DNA of 64,000 nucleotides, from assembly GCF_900635815.1 (NCBI RefSeq), contig NZ_LR134173.1, positions 3,194,001-3,258,000 on the forward strand. Direction: 5' to 3'. Under the pieces are notes generated by a model. It searched no databases, was not told where the DNA came from, and was given only the letters and a program-made list of their open reading frames with translations. Position 1 is the first letter of the stretch, and each line of letters begins with the position of its first letter. Origin of the DNA: Legionella cherrii. GTDB lineage: Bacteria > Pseudomonadota > Gammaproteobacteria > Legionellales > Legionellaceae. Positions 1 to 10,424 of the stretch are shown in pieces. The translations under genes and the position numbers were made by a program.

Positions 1-3000
1 TTTCACTTTCTTCCAAATTACCAATGTAGCCCAACAGCTTTGCAAGGTCGTTTATTTTTTGATGGCTTAATAAATAACTGGAAAATTTTTCTGTTGTTTG
101 ACGACTGATAGGAGAAGAAATAAATTCCAAAAATTCCTTGATGTCGTTTTTGTCTTCGCTTAGTTTTCGAGAAGCTGCGGCGAGGCTACTAATAGAAAAA
201 TCGATCTTTTCCTGTTGATTAGTCGATAAATATTTATCAGGCTCCAACAAAATACCTAAATGTTCAGTCACTTCCCACTGTGACTCGATGCTATTGGCCA
301 ATAGTGAAAGCATTAATGTGACATCACGTTTTGCCATATTTTTATACAGATGATCAATCACAGCGATCATCTTTTCTCTGTATTTCTGAGATTGGTCATC
401 CTGACCATATTTATTTCTTAGGTCTTTGACTAATTGCTCAATGGCTTCATTACGCAGAGAAATAGAGCTAATCGGGAGAGTGATTGCATTTTCTACAAAG
501 AGAAGTTCTTCCAATGCCTGGATACGCTCATCGGGATCTGATATCTCTTTTATCCGTTGGATAACCAGCCGAGCAAAATGCTCTTGCACCTCTGGGGAGG
601 GAAAGAGCAGTTGCGAATCAAACATACGATAAATAAGGATTAAATCATTAGCTGTTAAATGGTTTGTTCCACTGGTTTCTTGAGGTAAATTCCAGAGGAA
701 TGATTTAAATAGGCAAGCACGCTCGACAGGATTAGGCACAAACTGAATAGCAAGTTTGAGTAAGGCTATTGTCTCTTTGCTTAATACCTCATAATTTCCA
801 TATTGTTGGATATGTTCCTGCAAAAAGATAGCTGCTATAGAATAGACCAGCAGCCAATTCTCAATTGTTTTATTAGTTAAAGGAAGTAACTGCCCCAAAC
901 AATCAAGACTGAATGAGTCAAAAGGCAAGCGAAAAATATGAATAAATGCCTGAGGTGGAATTTCATACAAACTCATTGAGCTCGCTCTAAGAAATTTCAG
1001 TTGTTCTTCCGTGGTAAATAAATCAAATTTTTTGTCCTGAAATTGCTGATTAATAACAAATTGAACATAGGCAGCATTATAATGTAAGGTCGATTTTACT
1101 TCATTTGAAGCCTGTAACAAGTGCTCCAGATCTCGTTTATCTTCTCGTCCCAGAAAAAAGCTTTTCACAACGGCTTGCTCCTCTGGAGTTCCATTGATGG
1201 CTATATTGGTAAATTCATTCAGCAAAAATTGAATGGCTATATTGTCAATATTGCGAGCCTTATCTTCTGAAGGTTTGATTAATACGGGCCAATTCAAATC
1301 ATAATATTGTTTCAATTTCTCATCAAAAGAGGCCCCACTAAAAAACATCTCGAAGTTGACGTTAAAGTTCTTAATCACCTTATCCGATAAAAACGTCAAT
1401 ATAGCCTCACTATAATAACCATTATAGGAATCAAGCTCTGGGGGCAATGTAGTAATAGGTTTGGTCTCATCATAATCAAGGACGAAAGACAATAGTTTTT
1501 TGTCAGGCAATAAAGACCATACGTTGTGATCACCAGTAACGCCAAGGCGCCATAGTGTCTCGGCAATAATAGAACTCTCATCTTTTTCTGCCCATGCAAG
1601 ATGACTCGACCAAGGCACCTCTGTAACCTTATTTTGCGGTGCAAAAGTATTCCACTTAATATGCTGACCAATAACTGAACCAAAAAATCGTTCGTTTCCG
1701 ACAGGCATGCGCTGATGGATTTCCTCAAATTGATAGCTATGAAGTCTTGCTCGTCCCTGCGGATGCTTAAGATGATCGGTGAGGTTTTCTTGTAACGCTT
1801 TGAGTGACTCAGCTGCCTCTCTCGCTTCCTCAAAACTTTTTGCTTTAACAAACGCATCAAAGGCATCGTTTAAGACCCTGAAAGGTCCAAGTGGAGGTAG
1901 TTGGACGTTACTATTCAAATAGTTTCGACCAGTGAAATGTTGATGGACAAGAGCCAGATAAATTTGTTCAAAGGCAGGGATTCGCAAGTTAAAAGCCCGT
2001 TCAATCAATTCTTCCGCTGTTTTTTTCACTTCCGCATCATTTAAATTAATGTCCATCGCATACAAAATCTGGCAGAAATCCCGAACCTTAATTCCAACAC
2101 TAGAGGTTATTTCATAGGGTAATAACTCAACGGTTAGCTCTGCTAATTTGGATTTTAAAAACTTAAGTTTCGCTACGGTACTCTGACATGCATCACATTC
2201 TTTTTTAAAGAAAATTTCACGTTGAATCGGAGCGACCGCTTTTAAAATAGTATTTGGCAAAGACGAGTGTTGTTTTTCATTGCGTTCATTTTCTTTGATA
2301 GCCAACAAGGTTAACAAATTTTTAATACGTTGATGATAATCGGCCAATGCAAGTTGATAATCATGAACCAAATAAGATTGATGGACATGACTAACATCCC
2401 ATTGATGTTGCTCTTGAAAGTGAATGCTTTTCCTTAAGTAACTAATACCTGCTGTTATATTATGACACTGTTCAATCGTTAGTTTATCGAGTTTGAATTG
2501 TTCACTGGCTGAAATTTTATAATAAATTCCAACCCCTTCGTGTTTCATGTAAAGTAACTCATTGGCTAAAGCGAACTCTAATTCTTCAACTGTATAAACG
2601 CCATTTTGCATTTGCTTAAGAAAATCACTGTGAATGACAACCGCGGGTTTAGGAAGTCCGGCCAGCGTATTAACCAATTTATCGCCTGTCGTTGTAATAA
2701 AAATGTCAATGGACTCTTCGAAATTAGGAGGGCGTAATTTATTAATCAGTTCATTAAGAAATGTTTTGGTTTCTTCAAGTCCTACTTCATCCAACGAGTG
2801 CAACTGATGTTCTTCCATCACCAGTGGCCTACGTTTTTCTATGTCGCCGTTCCCTGTCATCTGATAATATTTATTTGCATCCCGGATTGCAGAACGTAGG
2901 GTATAATCATCCTCCGTAAATTGGATGGACTCCCATTTTGCCCCTTTGGGATAGGAGATATAAAAATAAGGTAAGGAGTGATAGTCCTCTGTAAGACAAG

Positions 3001-3961
3001 CGATCCCATTCCATGGGTCTAAAAGGATCCCCTCCCATTGGCTGATGTCATTGAGAGGGCTATCGGGATTACGGTCAAGGACTAAAAAAGTATGGCCATC
3101 TGCCGGGTTACCTTCATCATCAAGATAATCAATAGTAATTTTTTCAACGGTTGTATTACTATCAATTAAATATTCATCATATAATCTTTTAAGGGCAATG
3201 GCGGTATGTTCCTCACAAAAACCCGTACTGATTTCTGGCCTATCAAAATATTCTGCGGTGGCAAATAGAGTTGATTTTTGGATTGCTTCTCTAACCTTTT
3301 TATCACTCTTTCCTTGAAGAAGTAGAGCATTTTCTCGGTTAAATTGCTTTTGAAAGGCATCTCGATGTTCGGTCAATTCAAGAGTTTTTTTAAATCGATA
3401 AGCTAATTCTTTATCGTTAATAGTTAACTCTTCTCCTTGACATAAAATTTGTATGAAAGATTCAGCATTTTTTTCAAGATAGTCATCCATTTCAGTGAGG
3501 CTAATATCACTGCTTCCTCTTCCCAGCAGTTTTAGTGTTCTTGCAATTTGTTGGCATAAAATAGAAGACTGTTTGAGAATAATTTGCTTGAAACTTTGCC
3601 TCTGATTAGGAGTTAGATTGTGCGGCGATTTTACCTGCTTATCGAGACAAAATTCCTTAAAACGCTCATTAATAGACTCAAAAATATGGTTCTCGATTTG
3701 CTTTTGTTTTACATAGCGTTCATGCTCCTCGGACTTCTTATCATGAACTTCCAGATACTCCATTTCGTATATGCACGACTCTAATTGCTCATCTCTTGGA
3801 GTTCTTGCCCTTCTGGCCTCTTCATACGCTTTTATTTTGCTACGCTCAATCTGTTCAAACTCTTCATATCGATTCGCTGGCAAAGGAATTTTTCGATTAA
3901 TTGAATCTTTAATCTCAATACATTTGTTTAATAAATTTTTTCTCAGCTCTTTGTCTTTCAT
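1..3961 (-). CDS. Giant effector-like protein with Cys-His-Asp hydrolase signature (3' end beyond window)
   Basis: One frame stays open on the minus strand from the ATG at 3961 to the window edge, giving at least 1,320 residues; the C-terminus is missing. The protein is soluble, rich in Lys, Glu and Leu, with no signal peptide or membrane span. Residues about 245-320 contain TGFCEEH (Cys249), DGHTFLVLDR (His290) and LLDPWNG (Asp315), the order and context of a papain-like or transglutaminase-like Cys-His-Asp triad seen in several Legionella proteins. Around residues 440-470 the stretch EELEFALANELLYMKH recalls an M48 metallopeptidase helix whose HExxH has become NExxY, so it would be inactive. 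The rest is helical and unrecognised. Size, solubility and genomic setting suggest a Dot/Icm substrate, but the secretion signal would lie outside the window. The frame is certain; the function is inferred. Confidence 0.85.
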   Translation of the reverse strand, partial: MKDKELRKNLLNKCIEIKDSINRKIPLPANRYEEFEQIERSKIKAYEEARRARTPRDEQLESCIYEMEYLEVHDKKSEEHERYVKQKQIENHIFESINERFKEFCLDKQVKSPHNLTPNQRQSFKQIILKQSSILCQQIARTLKLLGRGSSDISLTEMDDYLEKNAESFIQILCQGEELTINDKELAYRFKKTLELTEHRDAFQKQFNRENALLLQGKSDKKVREAIQKSTLFATAEYFDRPEISTGFCEEHTAIALKRLYDEYLIDSNTTVEKITIDYLDDEGNPADGHTFLVLDRNPDSPLNDISQWEGILLDPWNGIACLTEDYHSLPYFYISYPKGAKWESIQFTEDDYTLRSAIRDANKYYQMTGNGDIEKRRPLVMEEHQLHSLDEVGLEETKTFLNELINKLRPPNFEESIDIFITTTGDKLVNTLAGLPKPAVVIHSDFLKQMQNGVYTVEELEFALANELLYMKHEGVGIYYKISASEQFKLDKLTIEQCHNITAGISYLRKSIHFQEQHQWDVSHVHQSYLVHDYQLALADYHQRIKNLLTLLAIKENERNEKQHSSLPNTILKAVAPIQREIFFKKECDACQSTVAKLKFLKSKLAELTVELLPYEITSSVGIKVRDFCQILYAMDINLNDAEVKKTAEELIERAFNLRIPAFEQIYLALVHQHFTGRNYLNSNVQLPPLGPFRVLNDAFDAFVKAKSFEEAREAAESLKALQENLTDHLKHPQGRARLHSYQFEEIHQRMPVGNERFFGSVIGQHIKWNTFAPQNKVTEVPWSSHLAWAEKDESSIIAETLWRLGVTGDHNVWSLLPDKKLLSFVLDYDETKPITTLPPELDSYNGYYSEAILTFLSDKVIKNFNVNFEMFFSGASFDEKLKQYYDLNWPVLIKPSEDKARNIDNIAIQFLLNEFTNIAINGTPEEQAVVKSFFLGREDKRDLEHLLQASNEVKSTLHYNAAYVQFVINQQFQDKKFDLFTTEEQLKFLRASSMSLYEIPPQAFIHIFRLPFDSFSLDCLGQLLPLTNKTIENWLLVYSIAAIFLQEHIQQYGNYEVLSKETIALLKLAIQFVPNPVERACLFKSFLWNLPQETSGTNHLTANDLILIYRMFDSQLLFPSPEVQEHFARLVIQRIKEISDPDERIQALEELLFVENAITLPISSISLRNEAIEQLVKDLRNKYGQDDQSQKYREKMIAVIDHLYKNMAKRDVTLMLSLLANSIESQWEVTEHLGILLEPDKYLSTNQQEKIDFSISSLAAASRKLSEDKNDIKEFLEFISSPISRQTTEKFSSYLLSHQKINDLAKLLGYIGNLEESE

Positions 3962-4291
3962 ATGAATCCCGCTAATAGTTAGTTTGCATAGTAGTATGTT
4001 AAAAATTTCGTTACTTTAAACATAAATAAGAACCATGAATTGAATCTTGTGAAAGTATTAAGACCATTTAGCCCACCTTTTACACCATATTCTCTTTTCA
4101 GCTTATGAACCTAAATTACGCCATTCTTCAATCTTTTTGACAACTTATTGATATTGTTGTTATTTTTATACTCAATAATGTTACACGCTATATGAAAATT
4201 GACTTGAAGAAACAGGTAGCTTTTCAAAAAGACCACCAGCTATGCCGTCTTAAGTAATGTAAGTACTCTCAACAGTCCAGGTGAGACTTAA

Positions 4292-4564
4292 CTAATTACA
4301 GACTAGGGAAAAGAATTCAAAGGTTTGGGGGTCTGGAGGAGTTGTAGCTATTCTAAGGATATCAATAACTTCCAAAGATGGAAATTGAAATGAATGTCTT
4401 TCTCGAGAAGAGAGAGTAATGCTGTTATCGATGTTCCGCTCATACATTTTTCTATTTGGAGCTGCAATCTCTGGCTTCTTACAAATAACTAGTTCAGGAT
4501 TAGTGTTACTAACTCCTAAGTTGGTGGAAGCTGGATTTAAGGCCTGGAAAAATATAATATTCAT
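4292..4564 (-). CDS. Small hypothetical protein (90 aa)
   Basis: This ATG-initiated frame of 90 codons lies alone in a roughly 1-kb gap between two larger genes. No domain, signal peptide or membrane segment is recognised; the product is Pro- and Ser-containing and ends FFSLVCN. No clear Shine-Dalgarno sequence precedes the ATG. It could be a real small gene or a chance frame in AT-rich DNA. Confidence 0.3.
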   Translation of the reverse strand: MNIIFFQALNPASTNLGVSNTNPELVICKKPEIAAPNRKMYERNIDNSITLSSRERHSFQFPSLEVIDILRIATTPPDPQTFEFFSLVCN

Positions 4565-5023
4565 TTAGAAAACATATTTGCGCGCATTTTGTTGAATTAT
4601 TGCACAGAGAGGATGTTTTAACAATATCAGAAAGGCAAAAAAGTAACAATAAATATTGATAGAATAGATTAACACCCAATACTCATCAATAGGATTGACT
4701 TATAAACTTAAAAAATAGTACCCTAGCCCGAGCTAGAAAATGTCTCTTTTTATACTCTCCAAATCGTCGTTTTATTCATTTAAACCCTCGTACGGTAGTT
4801 TTTAATTCTTGACCGATTTCCGGCTAAATTCGCCTCTACAGGCATTTAAATAAATAGCATTTTTTTATTTTTTACATCTATATATCAAAGTATTTTATTC
4901 ACAAAGTTTCAACTGACGGCATTTATCATAAGAGAAAAAAAGTTATGGAAAAAATTAGTTGGTAAAAACATGACGCCCAGTGAGATCATACCTAATGTCA
5001 ATTAAGCACAGAGAGAAAGCTCC
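4565..5023. other. Intergenic stretch upstream of dbpA
   Basis: About 460 bases of AT-rich DNA between the small hypothetical gene and dbpA. I see no frame worth calling, no clear terminator hairpin and no repeat. It presumably carries the dbpA promoter and leader, but no unambiguous -35/-10 pair stood out. Confidence 0.4.
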
Positions 5024-6430
5024 ATGACTCAAACAGAACAGACTTCCCAAAACCTATCATTCACTCAGCTCCCTCTTCGAGAAGAATTAATAAAGAGCCT
5101 TGCTTCTTCAAATTATGAAAATATGACCTCTATTCAAATGCACAGCCTGCCCATAATTCTTCGAAATGAAGATATTATTGCTCAAGCAAAAACAGGAAGT
5201 GGAAAGACCGCTGCTTTTGCTTTGTCCTTATTAAATAATTTAAAAATTTCTTTTTTTGGAGTACAAGCCTTAGTTCTTTGCCCTACTCGTGAACTAGCCG
5301 AACAAGTAAGTCAAGCGATTCGTCGATTAGCCTGTTTCATCCCTAATGTCAAAATTATTAATTTATCTGGTGGTATACCAATGAAGCCTCAGCTTGATTC
5401 TTTACGACATGGAGCTCATATCATTGTAGGAACACCGGGAAGAGTTCTTAAGCATTTAAAAAACGTCTCTTTAGACTTATCTCAGGTAAAAACTTTGGTT
5501 TTAGATGAGGCAGACAGAATGCTGGATATGGGTTTTCTTGATGACATTAAAAACATTATTTCGGTTTGTTCCAAACAACGGCAGACTCTACTTTTTTCTG
5601 CGACTTATCCTGAAGAAATCAAACAACTTTCAAAACAATTTATGAAAGACCCCAAAGAAGTTCGTGTAGAAACCCCTCCTGAAGAAACGGATATCGAACA
5701 ACATTTTTACGAAGTCTCAAAACAAGCTCAGAAATATCCCTTATTAAAATCATTACTGCTGCACTATCGCCCCGTATCAACATTAATATTCTGTAATACC
5801 AAGCAACAAACAATGGAAGTAACAGACCAACTGATACACGAAGGCTTCTGTGCCCTCGCTTTAAATGGAGATATGGAGCAAGCCGATCGTGATCTTGCTG
5901 TCTTGCGTTTTGCCAACCAAAGTTGCTCCATTCTTGTCGCCACTGATGTTGCAGCACGAGGACTTGATATAAAGGAACTTTCTGCAGTGATTAATTTTGA
6001 TCTTGCTTTTGATAACGACGTCCATATTCATCGTATTGGTCGAACTGGACGAGCAGGAAGTAAAGGCATTGCCTTAAATATTACAACACCAGCAGATGCG
6101 CAACGAATTTGCGTCATTGAAGACAATCAACCGCAACCTATTCATTGGGGAAACATTGATGAACTAAAAAATAAAAGCCCTACTCTGTTAACTCCAGAAA
6201 TGGTTACACTATGTCTTGCTTCCGGTAAAAAAGATAAAATTCGCCCCGGTGACATCCTTGGGGCATTAACCAAAGATGCAGGATTAGCAGGCAACACCAT
6301 TGGCAAAATTAACATCACCCCCATGTACTCCTATGTTGCCATTCACAACAGCCAAGCAGATCAAGCGTACCAATATTTACAAAGTGGAAAATTAAAAGGA
6401 CGAAAAGTTAATGTGCGAAAAATAAATTAA
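5024..6430 (+). CDS. dbpA: DEAD-box ATP-dependent RNA helicase DbpA
   Basis: The 468-aa protein has all the core DEAD-box helicase motifs: AKTGSGKT (Walker A), PTRELA, GTPGR, DEAD (VLDEADRML), SAT, ATDVAARGLD and HRIGRTGRAG. After the two RecA-like domains (residues about 15-375), the last 75 residues form the DbpA RNA-binding domain (KIRPGDILGALTKDAGL...IGKINI), which in E. coli targets hairpin 92 of 23S rRNA. This tail separates DbpA from RhlE, SrmB and DeaD. Its expected role is a late step in 50S subunit assembly in the cytoplasm. The length matches the family (about 457 aa). It is monocistronic, followed by the convergent catalase gene. The ATG at 5024 follows a weak GAGA-type ribosome site. 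Confidence 0.95.
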   Translation: MTQTEQTSQNLSFTQLPLREELIKSLASSNYENMTSIQMHSLPIILRNEDIIAQAKTGSGKTAAFALSLLNNLKISFFGVQALVLCPTRELAEQVSQAIRRLACFIPNVKIINLSGGIPMKPQLDSLRHGAHIIVGTPGRVLKHLKNVSLDLSQVKTLVLDEADRMLDMGFLDDIKNIISVCSKQRQTLLFSATYPEEIKQLSKQFMKDPKEVRVETPPEETDIEQHFYEVSKQAQKYPLLKSLLLHYRPVSTLIFCNTKQQTMEVTDQLIHEGFCALALNGDMEQADRDLAVLRFANQSCSILVATDVAARGLDIKELSAVINFDLAFDNDVHIHRIGRTGRAGSKGIALNITTPADAQRICVIEDNQPQPIHWGNIDELKNKSPTLLTPEMVTLCLASGKKDKIRPGDILGALTKDAGLAGNTIGKINITPMYSYVAIHNSQADQAYQYLQSGKLKGRKVNVRKIN

Positions 6431-6630
6431 TTCTAAGCCCTTTAAGGATGAATGACTTAAATAAAATATTAGAGTACTTTGGGACTCAATGTCACAAGGA
6501 TTGTCTTGGGCGTAAATGAGGCTTTTTGACATCTTTATCTTCACCTAAGATCTCAAAAAGCCCTCCGTTTGATTCAGATTGAATAGGATCTATAACCTCA
6601 ACATTAATGCGTGCTTCAGTTATTTGATCT

Positions 6631-8079
6631 TCATTTCGCTCGATGCTTCAACGCGTTTCGTACACCAGCTCCATATTCTTTATCGACTTGATCAAATAAT
6701 TTAATTTGCCGCTCAATAATGAAATCAGGAACGCTCTCCATGCTTTCGGCTATGTTTGCATAGAGTCTTTGCTTTTGTTCTTGATTAAACAAATGGAATA
6801 ATTTTCTTGGCTGGCTATAATCATCAGGATCCTGGTGTCGATCATATCGATCGACATCTCCGTTGATAGGCAAAGGTGGCTCGTTGTATTTCGGATCTTC
6901 CTTTGGCCCCGAAAAACTGTTCGGCTCGTAATAAGCTTCGGAGTACTCTGTATTATTATCGTAAAAGCGTAATGAACCATCCTTGTGATAATGATGTACA
7001 GGACATTTTGGGGCATTAACCGGTAATGATTCGTAATGGGTCCCTATTCGATAACGGTGTGCATCTGCATATGAAAAAATACGCGCCTGCAACATTTTAT
7101 CTGGAGAAAAACCAATTCCAGGAACAATATTGGAAGGGGAAAATGCAAGTTGTTCGATTTCAGCAAAATAATTCTCAGGATTTCGATTCAGCTCTAAAAC
7201 TCCCACGTCAATTAACGGAAAATCACGCTGTGACCAAACTTTGGTAAGATCGAAGGGATTGTATTCTAAACTATTCGCCTGATCTTCAGTCATAATTTGC
7301 ACACAAAACCGCCATCTTGGATAATCACCTTGGGCGATGGCTTGGAATAAATCTTCCTGAGTCGACTCCCTTGTACGACCTATCACCTCAGCGGCTTGTG
7401 CATTGGTCCAATGTTTATGCCCTTGCATGGTTTTACAATGAAATTTGACCCAAAATCGCTCATTTTTTTTATTTATAAAACTGAAAGTATGAGAACCAAA
7501 ACCATCCATAAAGCGAACGGATTGAGGTAACCCTCTATCTGAAAATAAAATGGTAACTTGGTGAAGACTTTCAGGCGATAAGGACCAGAAATCCCACATT
7601 GCTGTCGGTGAACGAAGATTGGTTTTGGGGTGTCTTTTTTGTGTATGAATAAAATCTGGAAATTTATAAGGGTCACGAATGAAGAATACTGGAGTATTAT
7701 TACCTACAAGATCCCAATTACCTTGCTGTGTATAGAACTTTACTGAAAATCCACGCACATCTCGCTCAGCATCTGCAGCCCCCATTTCGCCAGCCACTGT
7801 TGAAAAGCGTGTAATTAATTCTGTTTTCTTTCCTACTTCTGAAAATAAATCAGCTTTTGTGTAGGCAGTGATATCATGGGTCACTGTTAAAACGCCATAC
7901 GCACCCCACCCTTTAGCATGAACTACACGCTCGGGTATTCGCTCTCGATTCTGGTGCGCCAATTTTTCAATTAATTGGTAATCTTGAAGTAAAAGAGGCC
8001 CTCTGGCTCCAGCAGTTAAAGCATTTTGATTATCACCAATCGGGTTACCACCAGTAGTGGTCAAAGTGAGCTTTTTCAT
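6631..8079 (-). CDS. Monofunctional heme catalase (clade 3-like, small subunit)
   Basis: The 482-aa protein disproportionates H2O2 to water and O2. Visible catalase landmarks are [12 protein letters not shown] with the distal His54, the distal Asn in GNNTPVFF, the NADPH/heme region FSDRGLP and the proximal Tyr motif [14 protein letters not shown]. Length is that of small-subunit catalases. No signal peptide is present, so it is probably cytoplasmic. This is not a KatG-type catalase-peroxidase, the class usually described in L. pneumophila. The start ATG has an AAGGA ribosome site. The gene is convergent with dbpA and divergent from the lipid operon. A short palindromic CACTC-TTGT-GAGTG at 8158-8171 sits upstream and could be an operator, but that is only a guess. 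Confidence 0.95.
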   Translation of the reverse strand: MKKLTLTTTGGNPIGDNQNALTAGARGPLLLQDYQLIEKLAHQNRERIPERVVHAKGWGAYGVLTVTHDITAYTKADLFSEVGKKTELITRFSTVAGEMGAADAERDVRGFSVKFYTQQGNWDLVGNNTPVFFIRDPYKFPDFIHTQKRHPKTNLRSPTAMWDFWSLSPESLHQVTILFSDRGLPQSVRFMDGFGSHTFSFINKKNERFWVKFHCKTMQGHKHWTNAQAAEVIGRTRESTQEDLFQAIAQGDYPRWRFCVQIMTEDQANSLEYNPFDLTKVWSQRDFPLIDVGVLELNRNPENYFAEIEQLAFSPSNIVPGIGFSPDKMLQARIFSYADAHRYRIGTHYESLPVNAPKCPVHHYHKDGSLRFYDNNTEYSEAYYEPNSFSGPKEDPKYNEPPLPINGDVDRYDRHQDPDDYSQPRKLFHLFNQEQKQRLYANIAESMESVPDFIIERQIKLFDQVDKEYGAGVRNALKHRAK

Positions 8080-8396
8080 TTATGAGTCCTTATCTGATTA
8101 TCCCGTCCGTCCGCGGTATTAATTATTTTAATTGTAAATCCACTCAAACTAATCTTTCACTCTTGTGAGTGCACTTTTTTATTTTTTAAGCTATTGCAAT
8201 AATCTGATTCAGCATGATTGCATGCAGAGAGATCATTCTTCCCTTAAGAGTTACAATATTCCATAAGTACGGCATTCTGCAACTGATTTCGCTTTGCGGC
8301 ACCAATAAGCGTGGGGCCTATATAGCTACCTATAACTCCTTGAGCAAAATACCCTTGCCAAAGTTTCTTCATTCACATAAATTACCAAACAATCTG
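8080..8396. promoter_or_regulatory. Divergent intergenic region between catalase and lipid operon
   Basis: About 317 bases between the catalase start and the start of the FAD oxidoreductase. It holds the palindrome CACTC-TTGT-GAGTG at 8158-8171. The plus-strand reading frame of the next gene stays open upstream to 8214, but nothing in that extension looks like its family. Promoters for both directions must lie here; I cannot place them securely. Confidence 0.35.
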
Positions 8397-9653
8397 ATGA
8401 AAAAGGAATTTTTTTTGAAAAAAAGGATTGCAGTAATTGGCTCAGGAATTTCTGGTTTAACGAGTTCCTATGTTTTAAGCAAAAACCATGATGTTTCCTT
8501 ATTTGAGGCCAACGATTATCTTGGTGGTCATACACATACTCTATCGGTCGAAACCGAAGAAACTGTGTACTCGATTGATACCGGGTTTATCGTTTTTAAC
8601 AAAAGAACATACCCCAATTTTTGTAAATTGCTTGAAGAGTTAAATGTAGCAACTCAAACCAGTGAAATGAGTTTTAGTTATCGCGCCGATCATAGGGGGC
8701 TTGAGTACAGTGGTCATAATTTAAATACTCTTTTTTCAGATCGTCGAAACCTTTTTAAATTAGACTTTTATCACCTAATCAAAGACATCATTTTATTTAA
8801 TGCTGATGCAAAAAAATTCTTAGCTCGAACCAATGATCTCGAAATAACCATCAATGACTTTATCAAGGAAAACAACTACTCAGAACAATTTAGAGAATGT
8901 TATCTCATTCCAATGATGGCTGCTATTTGGTCTAAAAATAAAGAAGATACCCTAAATTGTTCTGCTATCTTTATCTTACAATTTTATAACAATCATGGAC
9001 TTCTTGATTTGTTTAATCGACCGCTGTGGTATGTTATCAAACAAGGCTCAAAAAACTATATTACACCGATGCTTGAGCGGCTTAAAGATCAAGTGTACTT
9101 AAACTCCAAAGTAGAGCGAATAATACGAGAAACGAATAAGATTAAGATAATAGTCAACTCTGAAGAGCACGTCTTTGATGCGGTCGTATGCGCTACTCAT
9201 AGTGATCAAGCGTTAACCATGCTCGAGAAACCTACTCCTGAAGAAATCAATATTTTATCGGCAATAAAATATACTGAAAATGAAGTAGTTCTTCATAAAG
9301 ACAAAAATGTAATGCCAAAAAATAAAAGGGCTTGGGCAAGTTGGAATTACCTCGATAACCAAAGCGCTGCTCCTACACTAACTTATTACATGAATCGATT
9401 GCAATCCATTCATTCCAACCATGATTTTTTTGTATCAGTTAATCTTTCGAATGAAATTGCGGAAAATCAAATAATCCAAACATTCAACTACGCGCATCCC
9501 TGCTTGACTGTGTCTGCTTTAAAAGCTCAAAAGCAAATTAATTTGATTAATGGGATGAATAATACATACTATGTTGGAAGTTATTGGGGTTATGGCTTTC
9601 ATGAGGACGGGGTCAATAGTGCGATCAATACCTGTAAGCTGCTAGGAACCTAG
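8397..9653 (+). CDS. FAD-dependent oxidoreductase of amine-oxidase/desaturase type (COG2907-like)
   Basis: The protein is 418 aa from the ATG at 8397. The N-terminus carries the dinucleotide-binding motif IAVIGSGISGL, followed by the LFEANDYLGGHTHT FAD-binding signature, and the C-terminus has the YYVGSYWGYGFHEDG FAD-contacting segment. The frame stays open to 8214, but that extension is not family-like. An in-frame TTG at 8415, seven bases after AAAAGGA, is a credible alternative start. It opens an operon with DUF1365, a Cfa-like methyltransferase, DUF2878 and DUF1295. In Rhodobacter and relatives such clusters modify membrane unsaturated fatty acids, with the flavoprotein acting on the methylated acyl chain. 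That role here is inferred from context. Confidence 0.88.
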   Translation: MKKEFFLKKRIAVIGSGISGLTSSYVLSKNHDVSLFEANDYLGGHTHTLSVETEETVYSIDTGFIVFNKRTYPNFCKLLEELNVATQTSEMSFSYRADHRGLEYSGHNLNTLFSDRRNLFKLDFYHLIKDIILFNADAKKFLARTNDLEITINDFIKENNYSEQFRECYLIPMMAAIWSKNKEDTLNCSAIFILQFYNNHGLLDLFNRPLWYVIKQGSKNYITPMLERLKDQVYLNSKVERIIRETNKIKIIVNSEEHVFDAVVCATHSDQALTMLEKPTPEEINILSAIKYTENEVVLHKDKNVMPKNKRAWASWNYLDNQSAAPTLTYYMNRLQSIHSNHDFFVSVNLSNEIAENQIIQTFNYAHPCLTVSALKAQKQINLINGMNNTYYVGSYWGYGFHEDGVNSAINTCKLLGT

Positions 9654-10424
9654 ATGATGAACCATCTCATTTTTACAGGACATGTACGACATCGCCGCTT
9701 TTTTCCAAAAAAGCATCAGTTTTCATATAAGTTATTTATGTTCTGCTTTGATTTAGCTCAGATAAATAATACCTTCAAAGACATCAAACAGGTTTCCATA
9801 GAGAAGTTTAATTGGTTTTCATTGAAACGCAAAAATTATCTTAATGAATCGACTATCCCTCTTGATGAATACGCTCGCCAATTGGTGATGAATCGATATG
9901 GAACTTACCCAAAGGGAAAAATCTATTTATTAACCCAACTGAGTTGTTTAGGATATTGCTTTAACCCCATCAGTATTTATTTTATTTTTGATGAGGCAAA
10001 TCAAAATTTGGATTATTTAATTTTGGAGGTCACCAATACTCCCTGGGGAGAACGGCATAATTATGTGTTGGAGTATTCAGCCCAACCTAAAAATGAAATT
10101 TATTCGTATCAATTTCAAAAAGAACTGCATGTCTCCCCCTTTATGTCGATGAATTATTCCTATCACCTCAATTTGAAACTAAATAAAGAAAAAATTGTGG
10201 TTCATATGGAAAATCATATTGAAGGAAAAAAGGATTTTGATGCAACATTAATGTTAAAAGCCCAAGATAATTGCTCCATTAAAAAAGTATTTTGGCATTA
10301 TCCTTTAATAACATACAAAGTTTCAGCAGCAATTTATTGGCAAGCATTAAAATTATGGATTAAGGGTGTTCCATTTCATGCACATCCAAGCTCTAATAAA
10401 AGGACATCGAATGGACAAAAATAA
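9654..10424 (+). CDS. DUF1365 family protein
   Basis: The 256-aa protein starts directly after the stop codon of the flavoprotein gene (ATGATG; either Met could be used), so translation is likely coupled. It matches DUF1365 by its opening HLIFTGHVRHRRFFPKKHQF, FNPISIYFIFD, EVTNTPWGERHNYVL and VSPFMSMNYSYHLNL segments. DUF1365 proteins occur almost always between a COG2907 flavoprotein and a Cfa-type methyltransferase, as here. The biochemical role is unknown; a part in remodelling of unsaturated acyl chains is the usual inference. No signal peptide or confident membrane span is visible. Its last 14 bases overlap the start of the next gene. Confidence 0.9.
   Translation: MMNHLIFTGHVRHRRFFPKKHQFSYKLFMFCFDLAQINNTFKDIKQVSIEKFNWFSLKRKNYLNESTIPLDEYARQLVMNRYGTYPKGKIYLLTQLSCLGYCFNPISIYFIFDEANQNLDYLILEVTNTPWGERHNYVLEYSAQPKNEIYSYQFQKELHVSPFMSMNYSYHLNLKLNKEKIVVHMENHIEGKKDFDATLMLKAQDNCSIKKVFWHYPLITYKVSAAIYWQALKLWIKGVPFHAHPSSNKRTSNGQK

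Noticed and set aside
4081..4175. Minus-strand stretch resembling a transposase N-terminus (VKKIEEWRNLGS)
   Set aside because: Too short, interrupted by stops, and without inverted repeats or neighbours of a mobile element.
8214..8396. Upstream extension of the FAD oxidoreductase frame
   Set aside because: The extra 61 residues look nothing like the family and have no ribosome site; the Rossmann motif lies close to the ATG at 8397 or TTG at 8415.
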